NCBI GenBank assembly: GCA_029254745.1
Contig: JAQWWZ010000025.1
Location: forward strand, 62,001 to 126,000
Direction: 5' to 3'
Source of the DNA: Opitutales bacterium
GTDB taxonomy: Bacteria; Verrucomicrobiota; Verrucomicrobiia; Opitutales; Seribacteraceae
Length of the DNA: 64,000 bases
The first letter of the stretch is position 1, and each line of letters begins with the position of its first letter. Positions 38,500-48,541 of this stretch are shown here, in pieces. The notes beneath the pieces are model-generated. The model made no database searches and had not been told where the DNA came from. It saw only the letters and a list, made by a program, of their open reading frames with translations. The position numbers and the translations under genes are program-made.

Positions 38500-38501
38500 A
38501 A

Positions 38502-38858
38502 TTAGAATTTAATTCCTTCTTGTCTTAAAGAATCTGCGAAAGCTTTGACGCAACCATGATACTTACGACCAGCACGGTCGAATACAATAGAAGTAACTCC
38601 TCCTTGTTTTAATTTAGAGGCTAAATCTGCCCCCAATTTGGTAGCTCCTTCTACATTAGGAAGAAGGTTAGAATGATCCTTATTGTTTGTTGAGACAGAA
38701 TGATGAGTGTGACCAGAAAGATCGTCAATACACTGAGCATGGATGTTCTTGTTGGTGAAACAAACCGTGATACGAGGACGAGACGATGAACCAATGATTT
38801 TCTTTCGGATTCGCCATTTACGCTTTTGGGCAAGTTGTTTTTTCTTAAAGAGATTCAT
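38502..38858 (-). CDS. rplR: 50S ribosomal protein L18
   Basis: 118 aa. Binds 5S rRNA with L5 and L25. [21 protein letters not shown] at the N-terminus, then [26 protein letters not shown]. The gap to rpsE is only 2 bp. Confidence 0.96.
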   Translation of the reverse strand: MNLFKKKQLAQKRKWRIRKKIIGSSSRPRITVCFTNKNIHAQCIDDLSGHTHHSVSTNNKDHSNLLPNVEGATKLGADLASKLKQGGVTSIVFDRAGRKYHGCVKAFADSLRQEGIKF

Positions 38859-38863
38859 AATTG

Positions 38864-39400
38864 TTAAGCTGATTTTTTACCTTCTTTTCGGCGAACATAC
38901 TGACCGAGGATCCTAACGCCTTTACCCTTGTAAGGCTCGACAGGGTAATACTTCTTGATTTCAGCTGCGGTTTGTCCAACTTTTTGTTTATCGGGACCTT
39001 CTACTAAAATTTTAACATTATCGGAGACCACAACATTTACACCGTCAGGGATTGGGTGTTCTACGGGGTGTGAATATCCTAGCTCGAGATCAATAATGTT
39101 GCCTTTAACTGTTGCCCTAAAACCAACACCCTCAATCAATAGGTTTTTGAAGAAAGGTGTGATTACACCTTGGACCATATTGGCGATTATTGATCTAGTT
39201 GTTCCATAAACAGCATTAGCAGACCGAGAAGCATTTGCGGGTTTGATGATCACTTGATTGTCGACAACCTCGACAACGGCAAGTGATGAAAAATGTTTAT
39301 CCAAAGAACCCTTGGGGCCTTTAACAGTAACAATGTTGTTACTGACTGAGACCTCAACACCGGATGGGATAACGACGGGGATTTTACCTATTCTACTCAT
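38864..39400 (-). CDS. rplF: 50S ribosomal protein L6
   Basis: 178 aa. MSRIGKIPVVIPSGVEV start, VEGPDKQKVGQTAAEIK and the C-terminal PYKGKGVRILGQYVRRKEGK. Lies near the factor-binding site and the sarcin-ricin loop. Confidence 0.97.
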   Translation of the reverse strand: MSRIGKIPVVIPSGVEVSVSNNIVTVKGPKGSLDKHFSSLAVVEVVDNQVIIKPANASRSANAVYGTTRSIIANMVQGVITPFFKNLLIEGVGFRATVKGNIIDLELGYSHPVEHPIPDGVNVVVSDNVKILVEGPDKQKVGQTAAEIKKYYPVEPYKGKGVRILGQYVRRKEGKKSA

Positions 39401-39418
39401 ATTTAAAAAAATATTGGT

Positions 39419-39817
39419 TTACCAAACACTACAAAGGAGTTCCCCACCAAGTTTACTATTTCTTGCCGATTTATCATCCATTACACCCTTAGGAGTACTC
39501 AAAATAGAGATACCCAATCCTCCTAATGTTTTAGGGATTTCACGGTAACCACAATAGGACCGACGACCGGGAGTACTTAATCGGCTAATACCGCGTATTG
39601 CATGTTCGCCGTTAACATATTTAAGCTGGATATCAATTTTTTTAATACCTTTATCGTTAACGCCTTCAGCAAGATCTTCTACAAAACCTCGCTCTTTTAA
39701 AATTTTGGCAATACCCACTCTCAGATTAGAGTGAGGGTATGTACAAGCGGGTTTGCCTGCACTACCTGCATTACGAATGACGGTTATAAAGTCACCTATT
39801 GAATCATGTACTGACAT
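39419..39817 (-). CDS. rpsH: 30S ribosomal protein S8
   Basis: 132 aa. DSIGDFITVIRNA start, STPKGVMDDKSARNSKLGGELLCSVW at the C-terminus with the rRNA-contact STPKG. In other bacteria S8 is the translational repressor of the spc operon; that control is not tested here. Confidence 0.97.
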   Translation of the reverse strand: MSVHDSIGDFITVIRNAGSAGKPACTYPHSNLRVGIAKILKERGFVEDLAEGVNDKGIKKIDIQLKYVNGEHAIRGISRLSTPGRRSYCGYREIPKTLGGLGISILSTPKGVMDDKSARNSKLGGELLCSVW

Positions 39818-39835
39818 AATAAATTGGGGTTGGGG

Positions 39836-40141
39836 CTACCAAGAAGCCTTGATGATACCAGGAACCTTGCCCTGTAAAGCAAGTTCACGGAAAGTAATTC
39901 TTGAAAGGCCGAATTTTCTGATAACAGCACGAGGACGGCCGGTAAGAGTGCAACGCTTAACCAATCTTACGGAAGAAGAGTTGCGCGGTAATTTTGATAA
40001 TTTACCTTGAGCAATGTAAAAATCTTCTTCGCTAGTACTTGCGTCTTCTAGAATATTTTTCAATTCTGCTCGTTTAGCTGCAAAGCGAGCAACCATGCGC
40101 TCTCTCTTTTTATTTCTGTGAATTACGGATTTCTTAGCCAT
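39836..40141 (-). CDS. rpsN: 30S ribosomal protein S14 (long, zinc-independent form)
   Basis: 101 aa, the C-minus type: no CxxC zinc motif. [17 protein letters not shown] start and the conserved [24 protein letters not shown] region. Located between rplE and rpsH as usual. Confidence 0.97.
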   Translation of the reverse strand: MAKKSVIHRNKKRERMVARFAAKRAELKNILEDASTSEEDFYIAQGKLSKLPRNSSSVRLVKRCTLTGRPRAVIRKFGLSRITFRELALQGKVPGIIKASW

Positions 40142-40162
40142 TATAAAAAAGGGGGTTCAGAA

Positions 40163-40738
40163 TTAAGCAGCAGCTTTCTCTGGGTTAGAATCTGATGAAT
40201 GTTTACGAAAAGGCATACCTAATAATTTGAGCAATTCAGTACCCTCCGCATCAGATTTCGCGGTGGTAACAATACAAATGTCCATTCCAGTATTAACCCT
40301 CTGTCTTTCGACATTTATCTCAGGGAAAATACTATGGTCGATAATACCCAGCGTGTAGTTTCCGCTGCCGTCAAGTTTGGTTGGCACACCTCTAAAGTCA
40401 CGAATGTTAGGAAGTGCAATCGCAATGAGACGGAGTAAAAATTCCCACATACCATTGCCACGTAAAGTAACTTTAACACCGACGGGCATACCTTCACGAA
40501 GTTTGAAGTTTGAAACACTTACTTTCGCTTTAACAACAACTGGTGATTGACCGGCAATTGAAGCAATATCATTACGTAGCTCAATAACTCCATTTTTATC
40601 CATTTCAGCACCGAAGGAACTGTTAAGAACAACCTTATCTACTTTGGGAACTTGATGTAAGTTAGTGTATCCGAGCTTTTTCATGAGTGCAGGTACTGCA
40701 TCATCAAGGTAGGATTTTTTTAATTCGGGGATATTCAT
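40163..40738 (-). CDS. rplE: 50S ribosomal protein L5
   Basis: 191 aa. 5S rRNA-binding protein of the central protuberance. VVVKAKVSVSNFKLREGMPVG and DFRGVPTKLDGSGNYTLGI are the family stretches; MDICIVTTAKSDAEGTELLKLLGMPF is near the end. Confidence 0.97.
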   Translation of the reverse strand: MNIPELKKSYLDDAVPALMKKLGYTNLHQVPKVDKVVLNSSFGAEMDKNGVIELRNDIASIAGQSPVVVKAKVSVSNFKLREGMPVGVKVTLRGNGMWEFLLRLIAIALPNIRDFRGVPTKLDGSGNYTLGIIDHSIFPEINVERQRVNTGMDICIVTTAKSDAEGTELLKLLGMPFRKHSSDSNPEKAAA

Positions 40739-40766
40739 TCTAAATAAATTAGTTAACTGATTTCGG

Positions 40767-40991
40767 CTATTTCGAAGCCTTCACATTTGAATAGTGGATA
40801 GAAGCCTCACGCTCGACAATAGACCCTTGAGGATTATCTTGAGATTTTTTTTCGTGTTTTTTGATCAAATTTACACCTTCGACAATGACACGGTTTTGGG
40901 AGCGTAAAACCTGTAGTATTTTACCTTTTTTACCCTTGTGATCACCAGCAACTACTTCGACCTCAACGCCTTTCTTTAATGATTTTGACAT
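40767..40991 (-). CDS. rplX: 50S ribosomal protein L24
   Basis: 74 aa, at the short end for L24. KOW motif VEVVAGDHKGKKGKIL followed by VIVEGVNLIKKH. An initiator protein of large-subunit assembly. It is 1 bp from rplN. Confidence 0.95.
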   Translation of the reverse strand: MSKSLKKGVEVEVVAGDHKGKKGKILQVLRSQNRVIVEGVNLIKKHEKKSQDNPQGSIVEREASIHYSNVKASK

Positions 40992-40992
40992 A

Positions 40993-41355
40993 TTATAAAA
41001 CTTCGGGGGCTAGAGAAATGATCTTCATGTACTTTTGGCGTAACTCACGAGCAACAGGACCAAAAATTCTTGTTCCTTTGGGCGTGCCGTCATTATTAAC
41101 AATGACAACTGCGTTTTCATCAAAACGCACATAACTACCATCACTACGACGCATAGGATAACGTGTGCGTACAACTACGGCACGAACTACTGTACCTTTT
41201 TTGACAGATGCCTCCGTGGAACATTCCTTAACATGGCAAACAATAACATCACCAATTGAGGCTGTCTTTTTGTTTTGTCCAAGTCTACGGATCATACGAA
41301 CTTTTTTTGCACCAGTGTTGTCGGCAACTTCTAGTCTGCTAAGTAATTGAATCAT
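40993..41355 (-). CDS. rplN: 50S ribosomal protein L14
   Basis: 120 aa. [23 protein letters not shown] and [24 protein letters not shown] are diagnostic. Sits at the subunit interface. Confidence 0.97.
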   Translation of the reverse strand: MIQLLSRLEVADNTGAKKVRMIRRLGQNKKTASIGDVIVCHVKECSTEASVKKGTVVRAVVVRTRYPMRRSDGSYVRFDENAVVIVNNDGTPKGTRIFGPVARELRQKYMKIISLAPEVL

Positions 41356-41362
41356 GGTAATG

Positions 41363-41635
41363 TTATAAAGTTGGTGCTTTCTCGAGGACTTCGACTACTC
41401 TCCATCTTTTAAGTTTACTGATGGGACGTGTGGCCATGATTCTAACTTTATCTCCAACATTTGAGTCATTGTTATTATCATGTACATGGACAGTTGTCTT
41501 CCTCCGGATTTCTTTTTTGTAAAGTGGGTGGGGAATCTTGTATTCGTAAACTACCTTCACAGATTTGTCTCCAGTCTTGGAACGAACAAAACCTACAAGT
41601 TCTTTACGATTATTTCTGGAATTATCTTCAGTCAT
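41363..41635 (-). CDS. rpsQ: 30S ribosomal protein S17
   Basis: 90 aa. [29 protein letters not shown] and [25 protein letters not shown]. Primary 16S rRNA binder. 4 bp from rpmC. Confidence 0.96.
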   Translation of the reverse strand: MTEDNSRNNRKELVGFVRSKTGDKSVKVVYEYKIPHPLYKKEIRRKTTVHVHDNNNDSNVGDKVRIMATRPISKLKRWRVVEVLEKAPTL

Positions 41636-41639
41636 ACTA

Positions 41640-41837
41640 TTAATTTGTAGATTGTTTTAGGTCACTCAACACCGTTAGCACCCGGGCACGATCTCGTCGA
41701 ATAGACTTTAATAGGTGAGGTTTTTCAACCTGACCTGTTTGTTTTCGAACGCGTAGTTGAAGTAATTCGACACCCAAATCCCTAAACTTTTTGCTTAGTT
41801 CGGGTTCTGACATATCTTTTATTTCTGAAATTTTCAT
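41640..41837 (-). CDS. rpmC: 50S ribosomal protein L29
   Basis: 65 aa, two helices: MKISEIKDMSEPELSKKFRD, then LLQLRVRKQTGQ and KSIRRDRARVLTVL. Lies at the polypeptide exit tunnel. Expected order rplP-rpmC-rpsQ is kept. Confidence 0.95.
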   Translation of the reverse strand: MKISEIKDMSEPELSKKFRDLGVELLQLRVRKQTGQVEKPHLLKSIRRDRARVLTVLSDLKQSTN

Positions 41838-41841
41838 TATA

Positions 41842-42264
41842 CTAATAACTTTGGTGCCTAGTCACTAAGCGGCAGCGGAAAGGAAGTTTTGCATCAGCTA
41901 GACCCAGGGCTTCACGAGCCAAGGTCAAAGAACAACCTGCAATCTCGAACAAAACATGACCGGGTTTGATAACTGCAACCCAATGATCGACAGGACCTTT
42001 TCCCTTACCCTGTCTTGTCTCAGCAGGTTTTTTCGTAACAGGCTTGTGTGGAAAAACGCGTATCCAAACTTTGCCTTTTCTTTTAAGGTGGCGATTAATG
42101 GCAACGCGAGCAGCTTCGATTTGATTGGATGTCATTCTGCCTCTAGTAAGAGACTGGATTCCAAATTCACCGAATGATACAGTATTACCTTTCGAGGCAA
42201 CTCCGCGTACACGACCCTTGTGTACTTTACGAAATTTCGTGCGTGATGGTAGTAACTTTGGCAT
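41842..42264 (-). CDS. rplP: 50S ribosomal protein L16
   Basis: 140 aa. [21 protein letters not shown] start, [21 protein letters not shown] and [22 protein letters not shown]. Contacts tRNA near the A site. Confidence 0.97.
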   Translation of the reverse strand: MPKLLPSRTKFRKVHKGRVRGVASKGNTVSFGEFGIQSLTRGRMTSNQIEAARVAINRHLKRKGKVWIRVFPHKPVTKKPAETRQGKGKGPVDHWVAVIKPGHVLFEIAGCSLTLAREALGLADAKLPFRCRLVTRHQSY

Positions 42265-42287
42265 AACTTAAAAAATGAAAATTAAAA

Positions 42288-42923
42288 CTAAAATATTTTG
42301 TCTTCGTCTTTGAGGCATATCCAACATTTGATACCGATGATGCCATAAACAGTGTTTGCTTCTACTAAACCATAATCAATATTTTCACGTAAAGTATGAA
42401 GAGGAACTCTACCTTCACGAAGTTGTTCAGTTCTAGCAATGTCTGCACCAGCAAGTCTCCCTGCACATTGAATCCGAATACCTTCAGCACCCATGGACAT
42501 TGTGGTTTGTACAGCTTTTTTCATTGCACGACGAAAAGCGATTCTTCTTTCCAACTGAAGAGCAACATTTTCAGCGACAAGAGAAGCAACTAAATCTGGC
42601 TTTTTAATCTCCTGGATTTCGAGCCTTATGTCTTTTCCAACTGTACGATTGAGTGAATCACGTAATGAATCAAGTTCCTGACCTTTTCGTCCGATAACGA
42701 TGCCGGGGCGAGCTGTCCAAATTGTAACTCTGGTACGAGTAGAGGCTCGCTCGATAACAATACGTGGAACAGACGCAAAACGAAGTTTCTTTTCTAGAAA
42801 TCCCCGGATCATATTATCTTCCGCAAGAAATTTGGAATAATCATGCTTATTGGCGTACCAACGAGCACTCCAATTACGACGAACACCTAGTCTAAAACCA
42901 ATTGGATTTACTTTTTGTCCCAT
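42288..42923 (-). CDS. rpsC: 30S ribosomal protein S3
   Basis: 211 aa. [14 protein letters not shown] start, type-II KH domain with [12 protein letters not shown], and [28 protein letters not shown]. Slightly short at the C-terminus compared with E. coli (233 aa). Confidence 0.97.
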   Translation of the reverse strand: MGQKVNPIGFRLGVRRNWSARWYANKHDYSKFLAEDNMIRGFLEKKLRFASVPRIVIERASTRTRVTIWTARPGIVIGRKGQELDSLRDSLNRTVGKDIRLEIQEIKKPDLVASLVAENVALQLERRIAFRRAMKKAVQTTMSMGAEGIRIQCAGRLAGADIARTEQLREGRVPLHTLRENIDYGLVEANTVYGIIGIKCWICLKDEDKIF

Positions 42924-42925
42924 AA

Positions 42926-43261
42926 TTAAGCCTCGTCTGAAAGGGTTATACGCAAATGACTCATTCTTTTTTTGTAAGGATGAGCTGATCCACGAGCACA
43001 GGGCCGAAATCTCTTTAAAGCAGGACCTTCATCAACAATAGCTTCGCTAATGAATAGGTCATCCGCACTTAGATTTAAATTATTTTCAGCATTAGCCATA
43101 GCAGACTTGAGAGTCTTATCGAACATACGAGCTGCTTTTCGAGGGATAAACTTTAAAAGAGACACAGCATCAGATGCTTTTCTACCTGGCAGAACACGAG
43201 CAACTTCTCGAGCCTTTTTAGGAGATATTCTCATGTACTTAGAATGTGATTTTACTTCCAT
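42926..43261 (-). CDS. rplV: 50S ribosomal protein L22
   Basis: 111 aa from ATG 43261 ([20 protein letters not shown]), the family's normal start. An ATG 45 bp further upstream would overlap rpsS by 38 bp and add non-conserved residues, so it is not chosen. The C-terminal hairpin reaches the exit tunnel: [21 protein letters not shown]. Confidence 0.96.
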   Translation of the reverse strand: MEVKSHSKYMRISPKKAREVARVLPGRKASDAVSLLKFIPRKAARMFDKTLKSAMANAENNLNLSADDLFISEAIVDEGPALKRFRPCARGSAHPYKKRMSHLRITLSDEA

Positions 43262-43268
43262 ACGAAAA

Positions 43269-43538
43269 TTATTTTTGAGTGTGCGGATTGTGGGATTTGA
43301 ATACACGTGTGGCAGAAAACTCGCCCAGTTTATGACCTACCATATTTTCGGTAACATAAACAGGGAGGAAACTTTTACCGTTATGAACAGTGAAATTAAG
43401 ACCTACAAAGTCTGGTGTAATTGTCGAACGACGAGACCATGTTTTTATGGGCTTTCGATCGCCGTTATTCTGTGCTGTTACAACTTTCTTCATTAAACCA
43501 GGGTCTACAAAGAAGCCTTTTTTGATTGAACGTGTCAT
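43269..43538 (-). CDS. rpsS: 30S ribosomal protein S19
   Basis: 89 aa. [19 protein letters not shown] start, [43 protein letters not shown] in family order. Head protein paired with S13. 10 bp from rplB. Confidence 0.97.
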   Translation of the reverse strand: MTRSIKKGFFVDPGLMKKVVTAQNNGDRKPIKTWSRRSTITPDFVGLNFTVHNGKSFLPVYVTENMVGHKLGEFSATRVFKSHNPHTQK

Positions 43539-43548
43539 GGTGCCTTAG

Positions 43549-44388
43549 TTACTTCATCCGTCTGCCATTACGCCTAACGAGAATTTGTGAATTTGATGGT
43601 TTCGATTTTTTACGAGTGGGGAATCCTTTTGATAACTGACCCCAGGGAGATGAGGGATGACCGCCACCTGAGGTGCGACCTTCACCACCACCCATTGGGT
43701 GATCTACAGGATTCATCGCAACGCCTCTTACCCTTGGCCTGCGACCTTTCCAACGATTACGTCCTGCTTTACCAATTGTTGCTTTTTGATGACTACTATT
43801 TCCGACAGCACCAATGGTTGCACGACAATTTTCTTTAACAATACGGATTTCACCAGAAGGCATTTTTAAGGATGCATAACCATTATCGATTGAAATCAAG
43901 CGAACTTCGGATCCAGCAGATCGTGCAATCTTGGCACCAGCACCTGGAAGCATTTCCACACAATGCACTTTCGTACCAAATGGGATTTGGTTTAGCGGCA
44001 TCGCATTCCCAGGTATAAAATCGACCTTACCAGAAGAGCTGACAATCTTGGCACCTTCTTCAAGAGAAGTAGGTGCAAGGATGTAGGCCTTTTCGCCATC
44101 AGAGTATTCAAGCAAAGCAAGGTGAGCAGTTCTATTTGGATCGTATTCGAAACAAATAACGGTTGCAACTTCATCGAGTCTTTCACGACGGAAATCAATT
44201 TGACGATAAAGTCTTTTGTGGCCACCACCACGACGTCTTGAAGTAATACGACCGTAACTATTTCTACCTTTTTTTCTATGGTGTCCTTTAGTTAAGGCCT
44301 TTTCAGGGCGCTTGTCAGAAAGTTCAACCTTATTTTTAAAATAGAACCTTCCGGAAGGAGTAACAGGTTTTTGTTGTACAATTGGCAT
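43549..44388 (-). CDS. rplB: 50S ribosomal protein L2
   Basis: 279 aa from ATG 44388 (MPIVQQKPVTPSGRFY); the frame extends to a TTG at 44403, not needed. Conserved RNA-binding and peptidyl-transferase-proximal parts: NSYGRITSRRRGGGHKRLYR, GSEVRLISIDNG and the C-terminal VAMNPVDHPMGGGEGRTSGGGHP with the conserved His. Confidence 0.97.
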   Translation of the reverse strand: MPIVQQKPVTPSGRFYFKNKVELSDKRPEKALTKGHHRKKGRNSYGRITSRRRGGGHKRLYRQIDFRRERLDEVATVICFEYDPNRTAHLALLEYSDGEKAYILAPTSLEEGAKIVSSSGKVDFIPGNAMPLNQIPFGTKVHCVEMLPGAGAKIARSAGSEVRLISIDNGYASLKMPSGEIRIVKENCRATIGAVGNSSHQKATIGKAGRNRWKGRRPRVRGVAMNPVDHPMGGGEGRTSGGGHPSSPWGQLSKGFPTRKKSKPSNSQILVRRNGRRMK

Positions 44389-44411
44389 GTTCTTAATCCC
44401 CAAGTATTGAA

Positions 44412-44702
44412 TTATGCAAGGTCGATGCTGTCGCCAGCCTTCACCGTAATGATTGCTTTTTTAGTCGCAGTTGTTTTCCCAAGTCGATTTTTTCGCATGC
44501 GATCGCGTTTGGTCTTAGGCTTAGCGTTAAGTGTGTTGACTTTGAGAACTGAAATACCAAACGCATTTTCAACGGCATCCTTAATATGTTGTTTCGTTGA
44601 AAACTTAGAAACTGAAAACACATACTGATTAAGGTTGGCCGACAACATGGAGGCTTTCTCAGTTAACAGGGCCTCATGAATTATTTTTACTGATTCCTTC
44701 AT
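44412..44702 (-). CDS. rplW: 50S ribosomal protein L23
   Basis: 96 aa. IIHEALLTEKASML start and YVFSVSKFSTKQHIKDAVENAFGI. Docking site for trigger factor and SRP at the exit tunnel. Overlaps rplD by 4 bp, and an AGGAG Shine-Dalgarno lies inside the rplD 3' end (about 44710). Confidence 0.96.
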   Translation of the reverse strand: MKESVKIIHEALLTEKASMLSANLNQYVFSVSKFSTKQHIKDAVENAFGISVLKVNTLNAKPKTKRDRMRKNRLGKTTATKKAIITVKAGDSIDLA

Positions 44703-45340
44703 GAAACTTTCTCCTTATTATACTTAGAAATTAATGAATCTAAACCGCTCTCGCTGAAGATTATTTTGTCTGCCTGAACAATATCAATGGCTGCGAGGTT
44801 ATTAGCTGTGGAAGTTCTAGCGAAAGGTAAATTCCTAGCAGCAAGGGAAACCTCTTGCGTAAAGGTATCGTCGACTACTAAAATTTTCTTAGAGGTGGGA
44901 GTAATTTTCTTTAGCAAAGAACTAAATATGTGTGTTTTAGGTTTTTCAATTTTCCAATCTGAAATAACACAAATACTGCTTGATTCAGCTTGGTCAAAGA
45001 GTGCACGACCAAGAGCTAGACGCTTAATCTTTTTATTTAACTTTTGATTGTAAGAACGAGGACGTGGGCCAAAAATTACACCTCCTCCTCTTCGCTGAAT
45101 AGCTTTCTTATCACCAGCACGACCAACTCCCAAACCTTTTTGGCGATATAACTTCTTGCCAGAACCAGCTACCTCAGAGCGTAACTTTGTAGATGCATTT
45201 CCTTGTCGCTTGTTTGCATGGACTGCAATGATTGACTGCCGTAGTGCATCCACACCTTTATCACCTTCAAAAACGGGAAAGTTATCAACAGATTTCTCAC
45301 CAGATGAGGAACCGTCGGATTTAAATAATTCAAATTTCAT
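44699..45340 (-). CDS. rplD: 50S ribosomal protein L4
   Basis: 213 aa. LRSEVAGSGKKLYRQKGLGVGRAGDKK and GGGVIFGPRPRSYNQKLNKKIKRLALG form the tunnel-lining loop. In E. coli L4 also represses its own S10 operon; no such site can be claimed here. Confidence 0.96.
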   Translation of the reverse strand: MKFELFKSDGSSSGEKSVDNFPVFEGDKGVDALRQSIIAVHANKRQGNASTKLRSEVAGSGKKLYRQKGLGVGRAGDKKAIQRRGGGVIFGPRPRSYNQKLNKKIKRLALGRALFDQAESSSICVISDWKIEKPKTHIFSSLLKKITPTSKKILVVDDTFTQEVSLAARNLPFARTSTANNLAAIDIVQADKIIFSESGLDSLISKYNKEKVS

Positions 45341-45349
45341 CTGTACCGA

Positions 45350-45997
45350 TTAGTTAGAGGGTTTAGATTTTATTGCTACCCGTATGGATAATACGGAACC
45401 CTTGTGCCCAGGAATACTACCTTTAACCATGACAAGATTTTTTTCAGGAAGGAGTTTAATGACTTTTAAATTCTGGGTCGTTCGACTAACATTTCCCATA
45501 TGACCTGGCATCTTTTTATTTTTAAAAACACGTCCTGGCCACTGACATAAACCATAAGATCCACCACGTCTGTGAAACATTGAACCGTGGGATGCAGGAC
45601 CACCGGCAAAGTTCCATCGTTTAACTACGCCTTGGAAACCTTTACCTTTGGTGATCGAAACAACATCAACCATAGTGATGTCCTTAAAATCTTCAACTGA
45701 AAGGATTGCACCTTGTTTGTAGGTATGATCGATAGAAAGGCGAAACTCTTTACAAACCTGTTGAGCATCAGCATTTGCCTTTTTAGCGTGACCTTTAATG
45801 CAACGGTTTGACTTGTTTGGTGATTTACCCTGAGGGTTGAAACCAATTTGGACAGCCGAATAGCCATCACTGTCATGAGATTTTACTTGAAGAATAGGGC
45901 ATGGACCCGCTTCAATAATTGTGACGGGGACAAGATTATTGTCATCGTCATACACTTGGGACATGCCCAGTTTTTTACCTAATAATTCTAGTTTCAT
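45350..45997 (-). CDS. rplC: 50S ribosomal protein L3
   Basis: 215 aa. MKLELLGKKLGMSQVYDDD start, GKGFQGVVKRWNFAGGPASHGSMFHRRGGS and VFKNKKMPGHMGN. Initiates large-subunit assembly and lies near the peptidyl-transferase centre. Immediately preceded by a hairpin (46001-46042). Confidence 0.97.
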   Translation of the reverse strand: MKLELLGKKLGMSQVYDDDNNLVPVTIIEAGPCPILQVKSHDSDGYSAVQIGFNPQGKSPNKSNRCIKGHAKKANADAQQVCKEFRLSIDHTYKQGAILSVEDFKDITMVDVVSITKGKGFQGVVKRWNFAGGPASHGSMFHRRGGSYGLCQWPGRVFKNKKMPGHMGNVSRTTQNLKVIKLLPEKNLVMVKGSIPGHKGSVLSIRVAIKSKPSN

Positions 45998-46000
45998 TGC

Positions 46001-46042
46001 TTTAAGCGGCAGGTGGCTTACGCCGTTTGAACCTGCTTTAAA
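46001..46042 (-). promoter_or_regulatory. Hairpin directly upstream of rplC
   Basis: In the rpsJ-rplC gap, GCAGGT (46009-46014) pairs with ACCTGC (46031-46036). An outer TTTAAGC/GCTTTAAA extension and an inner GGC-TTAC-GCC helix (46015-46024) complete the fold. The structure ends only 3 nt before the rplC start codon on the transcript, so it could control rplC translation. A ribosomal-protein-binding leader is inference. Confidence 0.55.
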
Positions 46043-46060
46043 GGTTAATATTAAATGATT

Positions 46061-46369
46061 TTAAACGTTAATGTTTATTTCTACGCCAGCAGGCAAGTTT
46101 AGTTTCTTGAGTTCATCAACTGTCTGAACAGTTGGTTCGATAATATCAATAAGTCGTTTGTGCGTGCGAAGCTCAAATTGATCCATTGATTTTTTATCCA
46201 CATGGGGTGAACGATTAACCGTGTATCTTTCAATGCGGGTAGGCATCGGGATAGGTCCGGCTACTCGTGCACCAGTACGTTTTGCAGTATCGACAATATC
46301 AGAAGCTGATTGATCAATCACTCTGTAATCAAAACCGCGAAGTTTTATGCGTATTCGTTGTCCGTTCAT
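46061..46369 (-). CDS. rpsJ: 30S ribosomal protein S10 (NusE)
   Basis: 102 aa. [21 protein letters not shown] and [40 protein letters not shown] in family order. Also an antitermination partner of NusB. It follows fusA after only 6 bp, so there is no separate S10 promoter gap and no tufA between them. Confidence 0.97.
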   Translation of the reverse strand: MNGQRIRIKLRGFDYRVIDQSASDIVDTAKRTGARVAGPIPMPTRIERYTVNRSPHVDKKSMDQFELRTHKRLIDIIEPTVQTVDELKKLNLPAGVEININV

Positions 46370-46375
46370 GTAAAA

Positions 46376-48532
46376 TTAGGTTCTCGCTGGTTCGCGAGAT
46401 AAAGTCTCGACAATGGTTTTTACTAAACTCTGAGGAACTTGCTCAAAATGGGAAGGTGTCATAGAGTAATCAGCTCTGCCTGAAGAGAGAGATCTCATGT
46501 CTGTTGAATAACCGAACATGTTTTCCAGAGGAACAAATGCATCAAGAATACAAACCTTACCCCTAGTTTCCATGCCTTGTATTTGGCCACGCCGACGATT
46601 AAGATCACCCATCAATTCACCTTGGTATTCATCCGGTGTTGAAACCTCAACTTTCATGATTGGTTCAAGAAGGATGGGTGTCGCATTTTTCATAGCGTCT
46701 TTGAAAGCAAAAATTCCAGCCATCTTAAAAGCCATTTCAGAAGAATCAACATCGTGAAATGAACCGTCAACAAGAGTAACTTTAAAGTCAATGACTGGAT
46801 AACCAGCTACGACACCACTGAGAGCAGCCTCCTTAATACCGTCAAAAGTAGGCTTGATGTACTCCTTTGGAATGGCTCCGCCGACAATTTTGTTTTCCAA
46901 CTCTACACCCTTACCTTTTTCAAGAGGTTCGAGCTTAATAACTGCATGACCGTATTGACCACGACCGCCAGACTGTCTAATAAACTTACCGTTACCATCG
47001 GAAGCAGATAACATAGTTTCACGGTAGGCAATTTGAGGTTTACCTGCATTGGCTTCAACTTTGAATTCCCTGAATAAACGATCACGAATGATTTCAAGGT
47101 GGAGCTCACCCATACCAGCGATTATCGTTTGACCAGTTTCCTCGTTGGTAGAAAGACCAAATGTGGGATCTTCTTCTGCAAGTCTCTGCAGACCTATTCC
47201 CATTTTCTCTTGATCTGCTTTGGTCGCAGGCTCAATAGACATAGAAATGACCGGCTCAGGAAAACTTGGTGGTTCCAAACGAATATCTAAATCTTTGACC
47301 GCCAATGTATCACCAGTTGCCACATCTTTAACGCCAATAAGAGCACAAATGTCTCCAGAATGAGCTACCTGAATGTCTTCACGGGTATCGGCCTTCATCA
47401 CCATCAGGCGAGAAACACGCTCACTCTTACGAGTACGAGGATTATAAAGAGGAGTACCCTTACGAAGAGTACCTTGATAAACACGATAGAATACAAGTTT
47501 ACCGACATACGGATCTGTCATCAATTTGAAAGCAAGGCCAGCGACTTGAGCAGAATCATCGGGTGAGACCTCAACTTCGGTGCCGTCAGAATCTTGCCCT
47601 TTCATTGGCGGCAGATCTAAAGGGCAGGGCAAATAATCAACAACTGCGTCCATTAACATTTGGACGCCCTTATTTTTGAAAGCACTACCAGGAATAACAC
47701 CAACAAATTTTAGTGAAAGAGTTGCGTTTCTGATACCGAGTTTGATTTCGTCCTCAGAAAGATTTTCTCCTTCAAGATACTTGCTTGCAATATCATCATC
47801 AAAATCTGAGATGGCTTCAATTAAAGATTCACGGTATTCATTTGCTTGATCAACCAAATCAGCTGGAATTTCTTCTGTAGTAAAGCGTACCCCTGATTCA
47901 TCAGTCTCGTCATATATATACGCGACCATTTTTATGAGATCAATTAAGCCCTTGAATTGATCCTCAGCACCAATTGCAAGATAAAGTGGATGTGCATTTG
48001 CCCCCAATTTATCGCGCATGGTTGTAATTGCAGCAAGGAAATCGGAACCCATACGGTCCATCTTATTAATGAAACCAAGACGCGGGACATTGTACTTATC
48101 CATCTGACGCCAAACTGTTTCAGACTGAGGCTGTACGCCCTCAACTGAGGTAAAAACAGCGACAGCACCATCAAGTACACGAAGAGATCTCTCGACCTCA
48201 GCTGTAAAATCGACATGACCAGGCGTATCAATAATATTAATACGATGAGGTACGCCTGCATTTGGTCCTTCTGCTGTAGTCCAACCGCAAGAAATTGCTG
48301 CCGATGTGATCGTAATGCCACGCTCACGCTCTTGCTCCATCCAATCAGTGGTTGCATTACCTTCGTGGACCTCACCAATTTTATGTACAACCCCAGAATA
48401 AAAAAGTACCCTCTCCGTGCAAGTTGTTTTACCGGCATCAATGTGAGCGGCAATACCAATATTCCTAGTATGCTCGAGCACTGCCGGTCTGTCAGCAGCG
48501 TTTGCTGTTGAAAATTGAGAATTATCGTTCAT
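46376..48532 (-). CDS. fusA: Translation elongation factor G
   Basis: 718 aa GTPase driving translocation. G1 [14 protein letters not shown]2 region [10 protein letters not shown]3 DTPGHVDF, G4 NKMD, then domains II-V with [17 protein letters not shown] and MPSHFEQVP-like end ([11 protein letters not shown]). It carries a 15-residue N-terminal lead before the conserved LEHTRNIGI. Standard rpsL-rpsG-fusA order. Confidence 0.97.
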   Translation of the reverse strand: MNDNSQFSTANAADRPAVLEHTRNIGIAAHIDAGKTTCTERVLFYSGVVHKIGEVHEGNATTDWMEQERERGITITSAAISCGWTTAEGPNAGVPHRINIIDTPGHVDFTAEVERSLRVLDGAVAVFTSVEGVQPQSETVWRQMDKYNVPRLGFINKMDRMGSDFLAAITTMRDKLGANAHPLYLAIGAEDQFKGLIDLIKMVAYIYDETDESGVRFTTEEIPADLVDQANEYRESLIEAISDFDDDIASKYLEGENLSEDEIKLGIRNATLSLKFVGVIPGSAFKNKGVQMLMDAVVDYLPCPLDLPPMKGQDSDGTEVEVSPDDSAQVAGLAFKLMTDPYVGKLVFYRVYQGTLRKGTPLYNPRTRKSERVSRLMVMKADTREDIQVAHSGDICALIGVKDVATGDTLAVKDLDIRLEPPSFPEPVISMSIEPATKADQEKMGIGLQRLAEEDPTFGLSTNEETGQTIIAGMGELHLEIIRDRLFREFKVEANAGKPQIAYRETMLSASDGNGKFIRQSGGRGQYGHAVIKLEPLEKGKGVELENKIVGGAIPKEYIKPTFDGIKEAALSGVVAGYPVIDFKVTLVDGSFHDVDSSEMAFKMAGIFAFKDAMKNATPILLEPIMKVEVSTPDEYQGELMGDLNRRRGQIQGMETRGKVCILDAFVPLENMFGYSTDMRSLSSGRADYSMTPSHFEQVPQSLVKTIVETLSREPART

Positions 48533-48541
48533 GTTTCAAAT

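Noticed and set aside
43262-43306. Upstream start of rplV
   Set aside because: Would overlap rpsS by 38 bp; the family starts at MEVK.
46370-46375. A second tuf gene after fusA
   Set aside because: Only 6 bp separate fusA and rpsJ; tuf occurs only before secE in this window.
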